Assembly (NCBI RefSeq): GCF_010692745.1
Contig: NZ_JAAHTB010000041.1
Coordinates: 1-33,241, forward strand
DNA: 33,241 nucleotides
Source: Methylobacterium sp. BTF04
GTDB taxonomy: Bacteria; Pseudomonadota; Alphaproteobacteria; Rhizobiales; Beijerinckiaceae
Direction: 5' to 3'
The notes beneath the pieces were generated by a model. That model searched no databases. It saw only the letters and a list, made by a program, of their open reading frames with translations, and was not told the origin of the DNA. Below are positions 16,197 to 23,284 of this stretch, piece after piece. The stretch's first letter is position 1; each line of letters opens with the position of its first letter. The position numbers and the translations under genes are program-made.

Positions 16197-16838
16197 ATGG
16201 CCCCGGTCGCCATCAAGATCTGCGGGCTGAGCACGGAGGCGACCGTCGCGGCCGCCATCGCGGCCGGGGCGGATCTCGTCGGCTTCGTGCATTTCGAGAA
16301 GAGCCCGCGCCACGTCAGCCTCGACCGGGGCCGGGTATTGTCGGCGCAGGCGAAGGGCCTGGCCGAGCGCGTGGTCCTGCTCATCGATCCCGACGACACG
16401 CTCGTGGCTGCGGCGGTGCAGGCCCTCGATCCCGACTGGATCCAGTTGCATGGCCGCGAATCGCCGGACCGCGTGGCGGCGATTCGTGCGATGACCGGGC
16501 GCCGGGTGATGAAGGCGCTGGGCATCGCCACCCGCGCCGATCTCGCCCAGGTGGCGGCCTATGCGGCGACCGCCGACCGGCTCCTCCTCGATGCCAAGCC
16601 GCCGCCCGGCGCCGACCTGCCCGGCGGCAACGGCCACGCCTTCGACTGGGATCTGCTGGTGGGCGCGGATCTGCCAGCGACCTATATGCTGTCGGGCGGC
16701 CTGACGCCGGACAATGTCGCCGAGGCGCTCGCGCGCACCGGCGCACGAGCCGTGGATGTTTCCTCCGGGGTCGAGACCAGGCCCGGCGAGAAGAGCCCCG
16801 AGCGGATGGCGGCTTTCGTCGCCGCCGTGCGGATCTGA
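16197..16838 (+). CDS. trpF: Phosphoribosylanthranilate isomerase
   Basis: This isomerase carries out the third step of tryptophan synthesis, an Amadori rearrangement in a TIM-barrel fold. The 213-residue protein opens with VAIKICGLSTEATVAAA, where the cysteine in KICG is the catalytic base. AGADLVGFVHFEKSPRHVS, LDPDWIQLHGRES and the catalytic-acid region LLLDAKPPPGADLPGGNG follow. LSGGLTPDNVAEAL and AVDVSSGVETRPGEKSPERM are the phosphate-binding end. The start is only 10 bases after the LapA-domain gene, so transcription may continue from it. trpB lies 198 bp downstream. Confidence 0.95.
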   Translation: MAPVAIKICGLSTEATVAAAIAAGADLVGFVHFEKSPRHVSLDRGRVLSAQAKGLAERVVLLIDPDDTLVAAAVQALDPDWIQLHGRESPDRVAAIRAMTGRRVMKALGIATRADLAQVAAYAATADRLLLDAKPPPGADLPGGNGHAFDWDLLVGADLPATYMLSGGLTPDNVAEALARTGARAVDVSSGVETRPGEKSPERMAAFVAAVRI

Positions 16839-16848
16839 AGCCTGACGC

Positions 16849-16934
16849 GGAAAAGTGGAATCCGGTTTTCCGAGACCGTCACGCGAAACCAATAAGACAG
16901 AGCGCGGTGCGGTTTCCGCGAAAACGCACCGCGC
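16849..16934 (+). repeat. Dispersed intergenic repeat-like element with hairpin
   Basis: The stretch GGAAAAGTGGAATCCGGTTT and the following CCGAGA...CACGCGAAACCAATAAGACAGAGCGC pattern resemble the intergenic palindromic repeat spread through many Rhizobiales genomes. That resemblance is from memory and was not searched. At its right end a perfect 10-bp stem (16902-16911 with 16925-16934) is extended inward by three further pairs (16913-16915 with 16921-16923). It has no T-tract. It sits between trpF and trpB and could influence transcription of trpB. Confidence 0.5.
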
Positions 16935-17036
16935 GCTCGTCCAGATTTAACGAATCGGCGTGTTGGCCGCATTGTCGAGGGCCCCCGTGCGGGTCTAGGC
17001 CTTCGGCCGACCCTGACACTTCGAGGACCACAGCCC

Positions 17037-18278
17037 GTGACCATCGCTCCCACCCCGAACTCGTTCCGCAACGGCCCGGACGAGCGCGGCCGCTTCGGAA
17101 TCTTCGGCGGACGCTTCGTGGCCGAGACGCTGATGCCGCTGATCCTAGACCTCGAGAACGCCTACGAGGCGGCCAAGGCCGATCCGGCGTTCCAGGCCGA
17201 GATGGACGGTCACCTGACGCATTATGTCGGCCGCCCGAGCCCGCTCTATTACGCCGAGCGCCTGACCGAGTATCTGCGGGCGAAATCCGCCCCGGGCTAC
17301 GGCGCCAAGGTGTTCTTCAAGCGCGAGGAACTGAACCACACCGGCTCGCACAAGGTGAACAACGTGCTCGGCCAGATCATGCTGGCGCGCCGCATGGGCA
17401 AGCCGCGGATCATCGCCGAGACCGGGGCGGGCCAGCACGGCGTCGCCACCGCGACCCTGTGCGCCCGGTTCGGCCTCAAATGCGTAGTCTACATGGGCGC
17501 CGTCGACGTGGCGCGGCAGGCTCCCAACGTGTTCCGCATGAAGATGCTCGGCGCCGAGGTGATCCCGGTCCAGTCCGGCACCAAGACGCTCAAGGACGCC
17601 ATGAACGAGGCCCTGCGCGACTGGGTCACCAACGTCGAGGACACGTTCTACTGCATCGGCACCGTGGCCGGCCCGCACCCGTACCCGGCGATGGTGCGCG
17701 ACTTCCAGTCGATCATCGGCCGCGAGACCAAGGAGCAGATGATCGAGATGGAAGGGCGCCTGCCCGACTCGCTCATCGCCTGCATCGGCGGCGGCTCCAA
17801 CGCCATGGGCCTGTTCCACCCGTTCCTCGACGATCCCGAAGTGGAGATCTTCGGCGTCGAGGCCGCCGGTCACGGCATCGCCAGCGGCCTGCACGCCGCC
17901 TCCCTGTCGGGGGGCAAGCCCGGCGTGCTGCACGGCAACCGCACCTACCTGCTCCAGGACGGCGACGGCCAGATTTCCGACGCGCACTCGATCTCCGCCG
18001 GCCTCGACTATCCGGGCATCGGCCCCGAGCACGCCTGGCTGCACGAGGCCAAGCGCGTGACCTACCTCTCGGCCACCGATACGGAGACCCTGGAGGCGTT
18101 CAAGCTGTGCTCGCTGCTGGAGGGCATCATTCCGGCCCTCGAGCCCGCCCACGCCCTCTCCAAGGTGTTCGAGATCGCCCCGACCAAGCCGGCCGACCAC
18201 CTGATGGTGCTCAACCTCTCGGGCCGCGGCGACAAGGACATCCCGCAGGTGGCCGAAATTCTCGGCACGCATCTCTAG
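17037..18278 (+). CDS. trpB: Tryptophan synthase beta chain
   Basis: This PLP enzyme joins indole and serine to give tryptophan. The 413-residue protein starts with GTG. GRFGIFGGRFVAETLMP is the typical N-terminus, and K106 in ELNHTGSHKVNN is the PLP-binding lysine. AETGAGQHGVATAT carries the catalytic-loop glutamate and glutamine, and IGGGSNAMGLFHPF binds the PLP phosphate. SAGLDYPGIGPEH and LNLSGRGDKD are also typical. It belongs to the TrpB1 type that works with TrpA. TrpA is missing downstream, where a tRNA gene and accessory DNA follow instead. Confidence 0.97.
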   Translation: MTIAPTPNSFRNGPDERGRFGIFGGRFVAETLMPLILDLENAYEAAKADPAFQAEMDGHLTHYVGRPSPLYYAERLTEYLRAKSAPGYGAKVFFKREELNHTGSHKVNNVLGQIMLARRMGKPRIIAETGAGQHGVATATLCARFGLKCVVYMGAVDVARQAPNVFRMKMLGAEVIPVQSGTKTLKDAMNEALRDWVTNVEDTFYCIGTVAGPHPYPAMVRDFQSIIGRETKEQMIEMEGRLPDSLIACIGGGSNAMGLFHPFLDDPEVEIFGVEAAGHGIASGLHAASLSGGKPGVLHGNRTYLLQDGDGQISDAHSISAGLDYPGIGPEHAWLHEAKRVTYLSATDTETLEAFKLCSLLEGIIPALEPAHALSKVFEIAPTKPADHLMVLNLSGRGDKDIPQVAEILGTHL

Positions 18279-18369
18279 AAACGACCGGGCCAACGCGGGG
18301 AACACGGCATCGACGACCCGAACCGTTCCCTGCCGGCGCAGAACGGGCGTTTTCGCGGGTCGGGCCCCG

Positions 18370-18399
18370 TTGACACCGGAAGGCGGTTTTCACTATACC
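18370..18399 (+). promoter_or_regulatory. Promoter of the tRNA gene
   Basis: A perfect TTGACA -35 box (18370-18375) and a TATACC -10 box (18394-18399) are separated by 18 bases, about 47 bases upstream of the tRNA 5' end. Confidence 0.7.
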
Positions 18400-18446
18400 G
18401 CCGATCTCATCGAAACCGCAGCGGCGACGCCCCGCGGCTTCGATAT

Positions 18447-18523
18447 GGCGGGGTAGCTCAGCTGGTTAGAGCAGAGGAATCATAATCCTCGTGTCGGGGG
18501 TTCGAGTCCCTCTCCCGCTACCA
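18447..18523 (+). tRNA. tRNA-Met (anticodon CAT)
   Basis: This is a 77-nt tRNA with an encoded CCA end. The acceptor stem GGCGGGG pairs with TCCCGCT (two G-U pairs). The D arm is GCTCAGCTGGTTAGAGC, the anticodon stem GAGGA/TCCTC, and the seven-base loop ATCATAA holds anticodon CAT. The T arm contains GGTTCGAGTCC. CAT could mean elongator methionine or, after lysidine modification, isoleucine; the overall sequence fits elongator tRNA-Met best. It lies right where the conserved gene order ends, and tRNA 3' ends are frequent integration targets. Confidence 0.9.
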
Positions 18524-18557
18524 AGATTTCTCAATCATTCCATGTGGTTGGCCGTCG

Positions 18558-18586
18558 AGCCCCGAACATAGCGTTCGGGGCTTTTT
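18558..18586 (+). terminator. Rho-independent terminator after tRNA-Met
   Basis: The perfect 10-bp stem AGCCCCGAAC / GTTCGGGGCT (18558-18567 with 18573-18582) has a 5-base loop and a T-run to 18586. Confidence 0.88.
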
Positions 18587-18588
18587 GC

Positions 18589-18610
18589 TTCTCGGGCTGT
18601 TCTCGGGCTG
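18589..18610. repeat. Perfect 11-bp tandem duplication
   Basis: TTCTCGGGCTG occurs twice in direct succession (18589-18599 and 18600-18610) just after the tRNA terminator. A CCCCGAACAT word from the terminator stem (18561-18570) recurs at 18614-18623. This may be a duplication scar at the edge of the accessory region. Confidence 0.6.
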
Positions 18611-18757
18611 CGACCCCGAACATTCGTCCCGCCGTCCGCGTCCCAAATCCGGGACTTTGGAAGGTCAAGGACCGTCGATCCGGATCATCCTGCCACGGCT
18701 GGCGTGACCTGTTTAAGGGCACGCTCGCGGTGCCCGCGGCCGGCCGGGCGGATCGGT

Positions 18758-19300
18758 TCAAGCGAGCGAGCTCAGGGCCTCTTCGTCCTCGGGGGTCAAC
18801 CGCTCCGCCATGAAGCCAACTCCGACGACCATCTGAGCGAGGACGGCGCTCAGCGCGGGCTTGTCGTGGAGAAGGTAGCCGCGGTCGCCGGGCAGGAACG
18901 CGATCTGCATCGCCCAGATTTGCGTATAGCGCCGCCTAGGCGGCATCCGGATCTCCCGTTCTAGCGTCACCACCAGGCCGGCGCTCGCACCTGGCGGCGT
19001 CACCCTCGGGATCCGGCAGTCCCATGCCATGGCGATACGCTTCAGGATCGCCCTCCTCGACACCATCGTGAGGTCGGCGGCCAGCCAGAGCGGGTGACGC
19101 TCAACCCTCTCGACGCCATGCTTCCAGTCGTGGGATCGCCCGCTGGTCTACCATTCGACGTCGTAGATCAGGCGACCGGCCTCGATGCAGACCGGCGGAA
19201 GGGGACGGTCCAAGACGCGCTCGGGATCCTCGACATCCTCTTGCTCGACCGTGAACTTCCGATAGGGGACAGGTCGGATGGCGGGGGCGCGGAACTGCAT
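18758..19300 (-). pseudogene. Unknown 180-codon gene interrupted by one in-frame TAG
   Basis: Two minus-strand open frames (19300-19148 and 19147-18758) are in the same phase, separated only by a TAG at 19148-19150. The upstream part starts MQFRAPAIRPVPYRKF and ends IYDVEW. The downstream part continues without further stops as TSGRSHDWKHGVERVERHPL, and then shows LAADLTMVSRRAILKRIAMAWD and LTPEDEEALSSLA. The reading stays protein-like right up to and beyond the stop codon, so this looks like one gene broken by a single base change (CAG or TGG to TAG). Internal restart at 19066 or 19030 is possible. I recognise no domain. It lies 37 bases after the stop of another small minus-strand gene, probably in one operon. 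Confidence 0.55.
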
Positions 19301-19337
19301 GCCACGAGGATACGTCCCAGCGGTTACTGATACCGCT

Positions 19338-19526
19338 CTAGCGGGCCGCCTCCCGCGCCCTACGCTCCGGGCCCAGCTTCCGCGCCAGGTCGGCCGGCCT
19401 AGATGCCCGCACGAACCCCCGGCTGACCTGTCCGGACAGGGTGACCATCTCCTGCAGGGCATCCCCAAGCGCGCGACGCAGGGCGTCCCGGGCCTCGTTG
19501 CCCGACGCACGCCAGCTACCTGGCAT
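19338..19526 (-). CDS. Small unknown protein, first of a minus-strand pair
   Basis: This encodes 62 residues, mostly charged and helical (ARDALRRALGDALQEMVTLSG, then LARKLGPERRAREAAR), with no membrane segment. An AGGAG lies about 11 bases before the ATG. Its 5' end overlaps, on the opposite strand, the ArdC remnant at 19508, which suggests the start region formed by rearrangement. The amber-interrupted gene follows on the same strand. No function can be assigned. Confidence 0.45.
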   Translation of the reverse strand: MPGSWRASGNEARDALRRALGDALQEMVTLSGQVSRGFVRASRPADLARKLGPERRAREAAR

Positions 19527-19642
19527 CCTGGCTCAAGCTCCTGCGCGGCGACCCAAAGGCGATCTTCACCGCGGCATCAGCGGCAAGCCGGGCTGCAGGG
19601 TACCTGACCTCCCTCCAGGCCGAGATGGCACAAGCCGCCTAA
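19508..19642 (+). pseudogene. C-terminal remnant of an ArdC-type antirestriction gene
   Basis: The frame reads HASYLASWLKLLRGDPKAIF, then TAASAASRAAGYLTSLQ, and ends at TAA 19640. This is very like the C-terminal end of ArdC/DUF1738 antirestriction proteins (typically H-A-[SA]-Y-[LI]-x-S-W-L-K-[VL]-L and KAIFxAA, then a helical A-x-x-A-x-x-Y-L). Those proteins come with conjugative elements and help incoming DNA escape restriction. Only 44 codons remain. Upstream the frame loses similarity and there is no start codon with a ribosome-binding site, so the gene is truncated. The identification is from memory of the family. Confidence 0.6.
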
Positions 19643-19694
19643 GCACTCGGGCCCCGGTGATCCCGGGGCCTCCGATTCTTACCTGGAGACCGCC

Positions 19695-20081
19695 ATGCGC
19701 AACGCCATCACAGCCCTCATCCTGTTTGCCTCCCCGGCTGCCGCCGGAGGTTCCGTCCAGCACACGGCTGCCGAGTACCTGGCGGCCTACGGGAAAGCCC
19801 GGACTTACGCCTTGGCTCACATGAACCAAGCGGTGCAGCCGTCCTGTCGGAAAACCATAGGGAAGCGCCCGGCCCGGGTCGTCGAACAACGCTGTCTCGA
19901 TGTCTCCGCTTCAAGGCGGACGGCGTGCGAGGCGGCGGATCAGTGCGCTGCGTTGTTGGACAAGCTCGACCACTACTGCACGTCTTGGAAAGGCGATATC
20001 GCCTGCGTCTATCCGGACGAGGGAGGAGAAGTGGTCCTGGACTGGACGAAGCGCGGCTCCTGGAAGTCGAAGGAACCGTAG
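19695..20081 (+). CDS. Exported cysteine-rich protein, unknown
   Basis: This encodes 128 residues starting at an ATG with a GGAGA ribosome-binding site. A short signal peptide (RNAITALILFASPAAAGG) predicts export to the periplasm. The mature part has five or six cysteines (PSCRK, QRCLD, TACEAADQCAALL, YCTSW, ACVYP), which may form disulfides. No domain is recognised. The sequence GGAGACCGCCATG at its start recurs at the start of the coiled-coil gene at 23616, suggesting similar leaders. Confidence 0.65.
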   Translation: MRNAITALILFASPAAAGGSVQHTAAEYLAAYGKARTYALAHMNQAVQPSCRKTIGKRPARVVEQRCLDVSASRRTACEAADQCAALLDKLDHYCTSWKGDIACVYPDEGGEVVLDWTKRGSWKSKEP

Positions 20082-20150
20082 CCCGCAGGGGCGACTGGAC
20101 GATCAGGGCCGCTTCATCCGAGTGATCCCGGCTACGTGGCCCGACGTCGG

Positions 20151-20194
20151 GTCAGCATGTGCTGACGCGTAATCCCTCTCCCTCCCGGGATTAC
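20151..20194. promoter_or_regulatory. Palindrome cluster upstream of the mobilization genes
   Basis: GTCAGCATGTGCTGAC (20151-20166) is a perfect palindrome. Three bases later GTAATCCC (20169-20176) pairs with GGGATTAC (20187-20194) around a 10-base loop. Together with the ATTACA repeats these may be binding sites for a mobilization protein or part of an origin of transfer. This is inferred from position. Confidence 0.4.
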
Positions 20195-20279
20195 ATGACC
20201 GATTCGCGCGCTGACCGGGGATTACATGGCTTCGAGGCGTCCCGAGGCATCCCGGCCGGCGTATTCGCCGGTATTACAT
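20187..20279. repeat. ATTACAT repeats, left group (three copies)
   Basis: ATTACAT occurs at 20190, 20221 and 20273, twice preceded by GGG. Two related copies follow at 21079 and 21093. The copies flank the unknown gene at 20406 and lie upstream of the MobC-like and relaxase genes, so they are candidate operators or iteron-like sites. Confidence 0.45.
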
Positions 20280-20405
20280 CGGCGGACCAGGCATCCAAGA
20301 GCGAAAGTTGTCATCCCGAGAGGCGATTTCGCCCCTCGTCCAGGCAAGCGGCTGACCCGTATGAGACCATGCAAACCATGGCGGTCATACGCCCTGGAGG
20401 CAGAC

Positions 20406-21068
20406 ATGCTGACGAGTATCGTACGAGGTTTCCTGCGTTTCGGCGGCTTCATGCCGGAGATCCCGGTGGCGCCACGCCCGGCCCCCGCCAAGCGGCCGGC
20501 CCGGTCGAAGAAGGCGGTCCCTGCCAAGCAGGCGGCCCACGCGCCGGCCCCGCCACTGGAGGCGGCCCCTGTCTATAAAGAGCTCCGCCGCAAGCCGACC
20601 TACGGCCTGGGGACGGCATGCCGCATGTACGCCGAGTACCTGATCAAGGGCGATTTCGACCGCCTCGATGCGCGAACCCTCGCGGACCTCGCGACGGTGA
20701 TGGGGCCCGAGATCACGGAGTGGCAGCGTGCGCTGCGCCTCACGCGGCAGGGGCCATGGCGCACGAACGGCGATTTGTCCGAGGACATCGCGAGGGCCGG
20801 CGCCAGGCGTCTCATGATCGAACGGCTCGAAACCTGGGAACAGGCGCTTACCGCTCTCGACGCCCGGAACCGCGAGGCCGTGGATATCGGCTGGCCGGTA
20901 GAGCCCCCTCTGAAACTGCCTGCGGAAGTCGCGGCGGCCCTAGAAGCCCGTCGCAAGGCAGCCCTGGAGCGCGCCAAGCAGAGAGCTAGGCGTGGAGCCT
21001 CTGAGGGCGGCAGCGCCCCCGTGCCGGTCCCGACCGAGGAAGTAGCGCCTCCCCTCGGACCCCGCTGA
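20406..21068 (+). CDS. Unknown protein with Pro/Ala/Lys-rich N-terminal region
   Basis: The frame is open from 20226, but the ATG at 20406 has a CTGGAGG ribosome-binding site (20394-20400) and gives 220 residues. After a short hydrophobic start (LTSIVRGFLRFGGF), residues 20-60 are a Pro/Ala/Lys-rich linker. A folded helical part follows (GTACRMYAEYLIKGDFDRLD, TLADLATVMGPEITEWQRAL). The C-terminal coiled region is basic (AALEARRKAALERAKQRARR) and ends in a proline-rich tail. It is flanked by the ATTACA repeat groups and precedes the mobilization genes. It could be a DNA-binding accessory factor, but no known domain is recognised. Confidence 0.6.
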   Translation: MLTSIVRGFLRFGGFMPEIPVAPRPAPAKRPARSKKAVPAKQAAHAPAPPLEAAPVYKELRRKPTYGLGTACRMYAEYLIKGDFDRLDARTLADLATVMGPEITEWQRALRLTRQGPWRTNGDLSEDIARAGARRLMIERLETWEQALTALDARNREAVDIGWPVEPPLKLPAEVAAALEARRKAALERAKQRARRGASEGGSAPVPVPTEEVAPPLGPR

Positions 21069-21078
21069 TACGGCGGGG

Positions 21079-21098
21079 ATTACAAATCCGGCATTACA
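21079..21098. repeat. ATTACA repeats, right group (two copies)
   Basis: ATTACA occurs at 21079 (within GGGGATTACA) and at 21093, 14 bases apart, just upstream of the ribosome-binding site of the MobC-like gene. They match the left group at 20190-20279. Confidence 0.45.
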
Positions 21099-21123
21099 AG
21101 TCTATCGCGAAGGGATCAGAGTA

Positions 21124-21564
21124 ATGATTAAGCCAGCCATGGAGGTAATCGCCGCCCTAGACGGCGCTCACCTCCAGCAGACCTCTCCGAGCTCTGTGCT
21201 GCCAGGGGCTCCGCCCCGTGGACCCCTAAAGCCACCCCGCCTGCAGGCGGCGTTCGTGACGAGGATGTCGCACGACCTGAACACGGCCGTCGCGGCGGCC
21301 GCCAAGGCTGATGGGATCACCGCCGGAGCTTGGGTCCGCGGGCTCATCCTGGACCGGCTGGCGATCGTGTCGGCGGTGGACCGCCGCAGCGGCCGTCCCG
21401 TCCACCGGCCCGCCGAGGACACCATCGCCCTCGTCGCGGCGATCCGTGCCCTTGGCGACGTTGGGCACGCGATCAGCAGCAAGGACCTGCCCGCCGCCAA
21501 GGCTTCCCTCGCCACCGCGCGGGAGGCCCTGCTCCCGCTCGTCGCGCGGGGGCCCGCGCGGTGA
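21124..21564 (+). CDS. MobC-like mobilization accessory protein
   Basis: This encodes 146 residues with an AAGGGA ribosome-binding site at 21110-21115. The first 40 residues are variable and proline-rich. The core FVTRMSHDLNTAVAAAAKAD then ITAGAWVRGLILDRL resembles a ribbon-helix-helix DNA-binding unit. A helical tail follows (IRALGDVGHAISSKDL). Its stop overlaps the GTG start of the relaxase in a GTGA arrangement. This is the layout of relaxosome accessory proteins that bind oriT and help the relaxase. The assignment rests mainly on position and fold pattern. Confidence 0.6.
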   Translation: MIKPAMEVIAALDGAHLQQTSPSSVLPGAPPRGPLKPPRLQAAFVTRMSHDLNTAVAAAAKADGITAGAWVRGLILDRLAIVSAVDRRSGRPVHRPAEDTIALVAAIRALGDVGHAISSKDLPAAKASLATAREALLPLVARGPAR

Positions 21565-22814
21565 TCAGCGGCGCGATGCGGGGCAAGGGGGGCGATGCCC
21601 TCGCTCGACACCTCCTCAAGCCGGAGAACGATTCCGTCGACGTGATCCCCCCGCGCGGCCTCGGCAGCGCGGACCTCGTCAACCAGTTGCGCGAGCTCGT
21701 CGCCATTTCGAGCGGAGGGAGGACGGATAGGGGCATCTACCACGTCCACTGCGACCCGGACCTGGCGATCGCCGACAACGCCGGCGCCCGGGCGCGGTGG
21801 TGGTCGCTGTTCGAGCGGGAGTTCTCGCTGACCGCGCAGCCGATGTGCGGGGCCGTCCACGTCAAGCACTCGCGGATGCACGAGCACCGGGTCTACTCGC
21901 TCGTGCGACCGTCCGGGGCGGTGGTAGACCTGGGGTGGGATTTCCTCCGTCGGGAGCGGTGTTCCAGGATCGTCGAGTTCGAGTTCGGCATCCCGATCCT
22001 CACGCCTTCGAAGCACGCCAGGTCGATCGTGAAGGCCCTGCGCGAGGCGGGCCGCGAGGACGTGGCCTCATGGATGGAGGCCGCCGGGACGACGGAGATC
22101 GCTCGGCCGGTGGCGGCCCTCTCGCCTGTCGAGCGGCTCGTCCAGGAGCGGACGGGCATCGTCCTCGACGACGTCCGCAGGGCTGCCCTGGAGGCATGGA
22201 GCGCGAGCGTGGACGGCCCCGGGTTCGAGGCGGCCCTGGCCACGCGGGGGCTGGCGCTGCGGGCGGGCCGGAGCGGTCCCGTCATCGTCGACGCAGCCGG
22301 CGAACCCCACCTCGTGACAAGGCTGCTCGGGGCGGCCGCGCGCCGGTTCGAGGGCGAACGGATTCCGGCCGCGACGGTCCGCGGTCGGCTAGCGGAACTC
22401 ACACTGAAGGAGATGGAACATGGACGTGCAGGCAGAGATCCTGAGGCGGCTCGACGTGCAGGAGAGGCTGCTCCACGCGATCGTGGCGGCCCTGGCGCCG
22501 CCGGAGAGCGAGACCGAGACGAGCGGGTTCGCCGACTTGGTCGAGGTGCTGTCGGACTTGACGGTGGCGGTGTCGGACACGGCGCACGTCGTCCAGGCGC
22601 TGCGCTCGGACGTCTACGGGCGCTCCCTCCGGCACGTGGAGCCGCTCTCCGCCGGCGCCTGACCTACTTGCACGCCGGGATGTTGGGCTGCGACGCGGCG
22701 GTCGAGCGGGCCCGGCACGCGGCCGAGCGCCTCGATGCCGAGATCGACCACGAGAACCGGCGGGCGTGGGCGCTCTGGGGTCTCACCGATATCTGGGGCT
22801 TGCCTCTCACCTAG
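21561..22814 (+). CDS. Relaxase / mobilization nuclease
   Basis: This is a relaxase of the PF03432-like group, which nicks DNA at oriT and leads it into a recipient. The frame encodes 417 residues from a GTG at 21561 whose first bases overlap the upstream stop, so translation is probably coupled. The N-terminus RGKGGDALARHLLKPEN and then YHVHCDPD are typical. H103, H107 and H109 in HVKHSRMHEHRVYSLV form an HxxxHxH metal-binding cluster. RRERCSRIVEFEFG and PSKHARSIVKALREAG follow. From about 22415 the translation turns into Arg/Gly-rich low-quality sequence and another gene (22420) occupies the DNA. The frame nevertheless stays open to 22814, so the true end is uncertain. No type IV secretion genes are present. 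Confidence 0.7.
   Translation: MISGAMRGKGGDALARHLLKPENDSVDVIPPRGLGSADLVNQLRELVAISSGGRTDRGIYHVHCDPDLAIADNAGARARWWSLFEREFSLTAQPMCGAVHVKHSRMHEHRVYSLVRPSGAVVDLGWDFLRRERCSRIVEFEFGIPILTPSKHARSIVKALREAGREDVASWMEAAGTTEIARPVAALSPVERLVQERTGIVLDDVRRAALEAWSASVDGPGFEAALATRGLALRAGRSGPVIVDAAGEPHLVTRLLGAAARRFEGERIPAATVRGRLAELTLKEMEHGRAGRDPEAARRAGEAAPRDRGGPGAAGERDRDERVRRLGRGAVGLDGGGVGHGARRPGAALGRLRALPPARGAALRRRLTYLHAGMLGCDAAVERARHAAERLDAEIDHENRRAWALWGLTDIWGLPLT
22420..22662 (+). CDS. 80-residue unknown protein nested in the relaxase frame
   Basis: It starts with an excellent AAGGAG ribosome-binding site (22407-22412) seven bases before ATG. Third codon positions are almost all G or C in this frame, while the overlapping relaxase frame has mixed third positions, so this is the real coding frame here. 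The protein is helical, with heptad-like leucines and valines (AEILRRLDVQERLLHAIVAAL, then LVEVLSDLTVAVSDTAHVVQAL), suggesting a small oligomer. It may be an accessory factor of the mobilization module. No family is recognised. Confidence 0.6.
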   Translation: MDVQAEILRRLDVQERLLHAIVAALAPPESETETSGFADLVEVLSDLTVAVSDTAHVVQALRSDVYGRSLRHVEPLSAGA

Positions 22815-23041
22815 AGGTATCAGGGCCTCGTCGAGGCGGCGCCCGTCGGAGGCGGTCATCGACCTCCTGCCGGCAGAAGTGGTGCCCAACATCAGCCCGG
22901 CCAACGACCACCGTCGAACCTTGCCGCCCTGGTCGCCGCCCGTTCGGTCGCTCGGACAAAAGGTGGAGTCGTTCTCCCGCCTCGCGCGTTCACCTCTCAG
23001 GCCAGCGGCAGATCAACTGTCGTGGCTTTGAGGAAGCCCGC

Positions 23042-23182
23042 ATGCAGTCCGATACGCCTCGTCCCGGCGACGATCCAACTCCCCCCATCGGTGATCCGGC
23101 TCCGGGTCCTACGTCGCCTGAAGGCGATCCGCCCGTCGACGTTCCTGCACCTCAACCGCCGGGCCCAATCGACCAACGGTAA
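23042..23182 (+). CDS. 46-residue proline-rich peptide
   Basis: An ATG with GAGGAAG upstream opens a 46-codon frame. It is almost entirely Pro, Asp, Gly and Ala (PGDDPTPPIGDPAPGP) and probably disordered. Similar tiny proline-rich frames occur in this genus as annotated hypotheticals, but evidence for translation is weak. Confidence 0.35.
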   Translation: MQSDTPRPGDDPTPPIGDPAPGPTSPEGDPPVDVPAPQPPGPIDQR

Positions 23183-23189
23183 GCCAACC

Positions 23190-23214
23190 ACCAGCAGGCG
23201 ACCTGCCTGTTGGT
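23190..23214. other. Hairpin between small genes
   Basis: A 10-bp stem (23190-23199 with 23205-23214, one G-T pair) with a 5-base loop lies just after the proline-rich frame. No T-run follows, so its role as a terminator is doubtful. Confidence 0.4.
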
Positions 23215-23284
23215 CACGGTCGCGATGCCGATCAGGCGGTTCTCGGTAGGGCCGTCATCGAACCAGGCAGTTGGGGAACACCGG

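Noticed and set aside
22815..23041. Additional genes between the relaxase and the proline-rich frame
   Set aside because: Frames on both strands are short, lack ribosome-binding sites and have no recognisable features.
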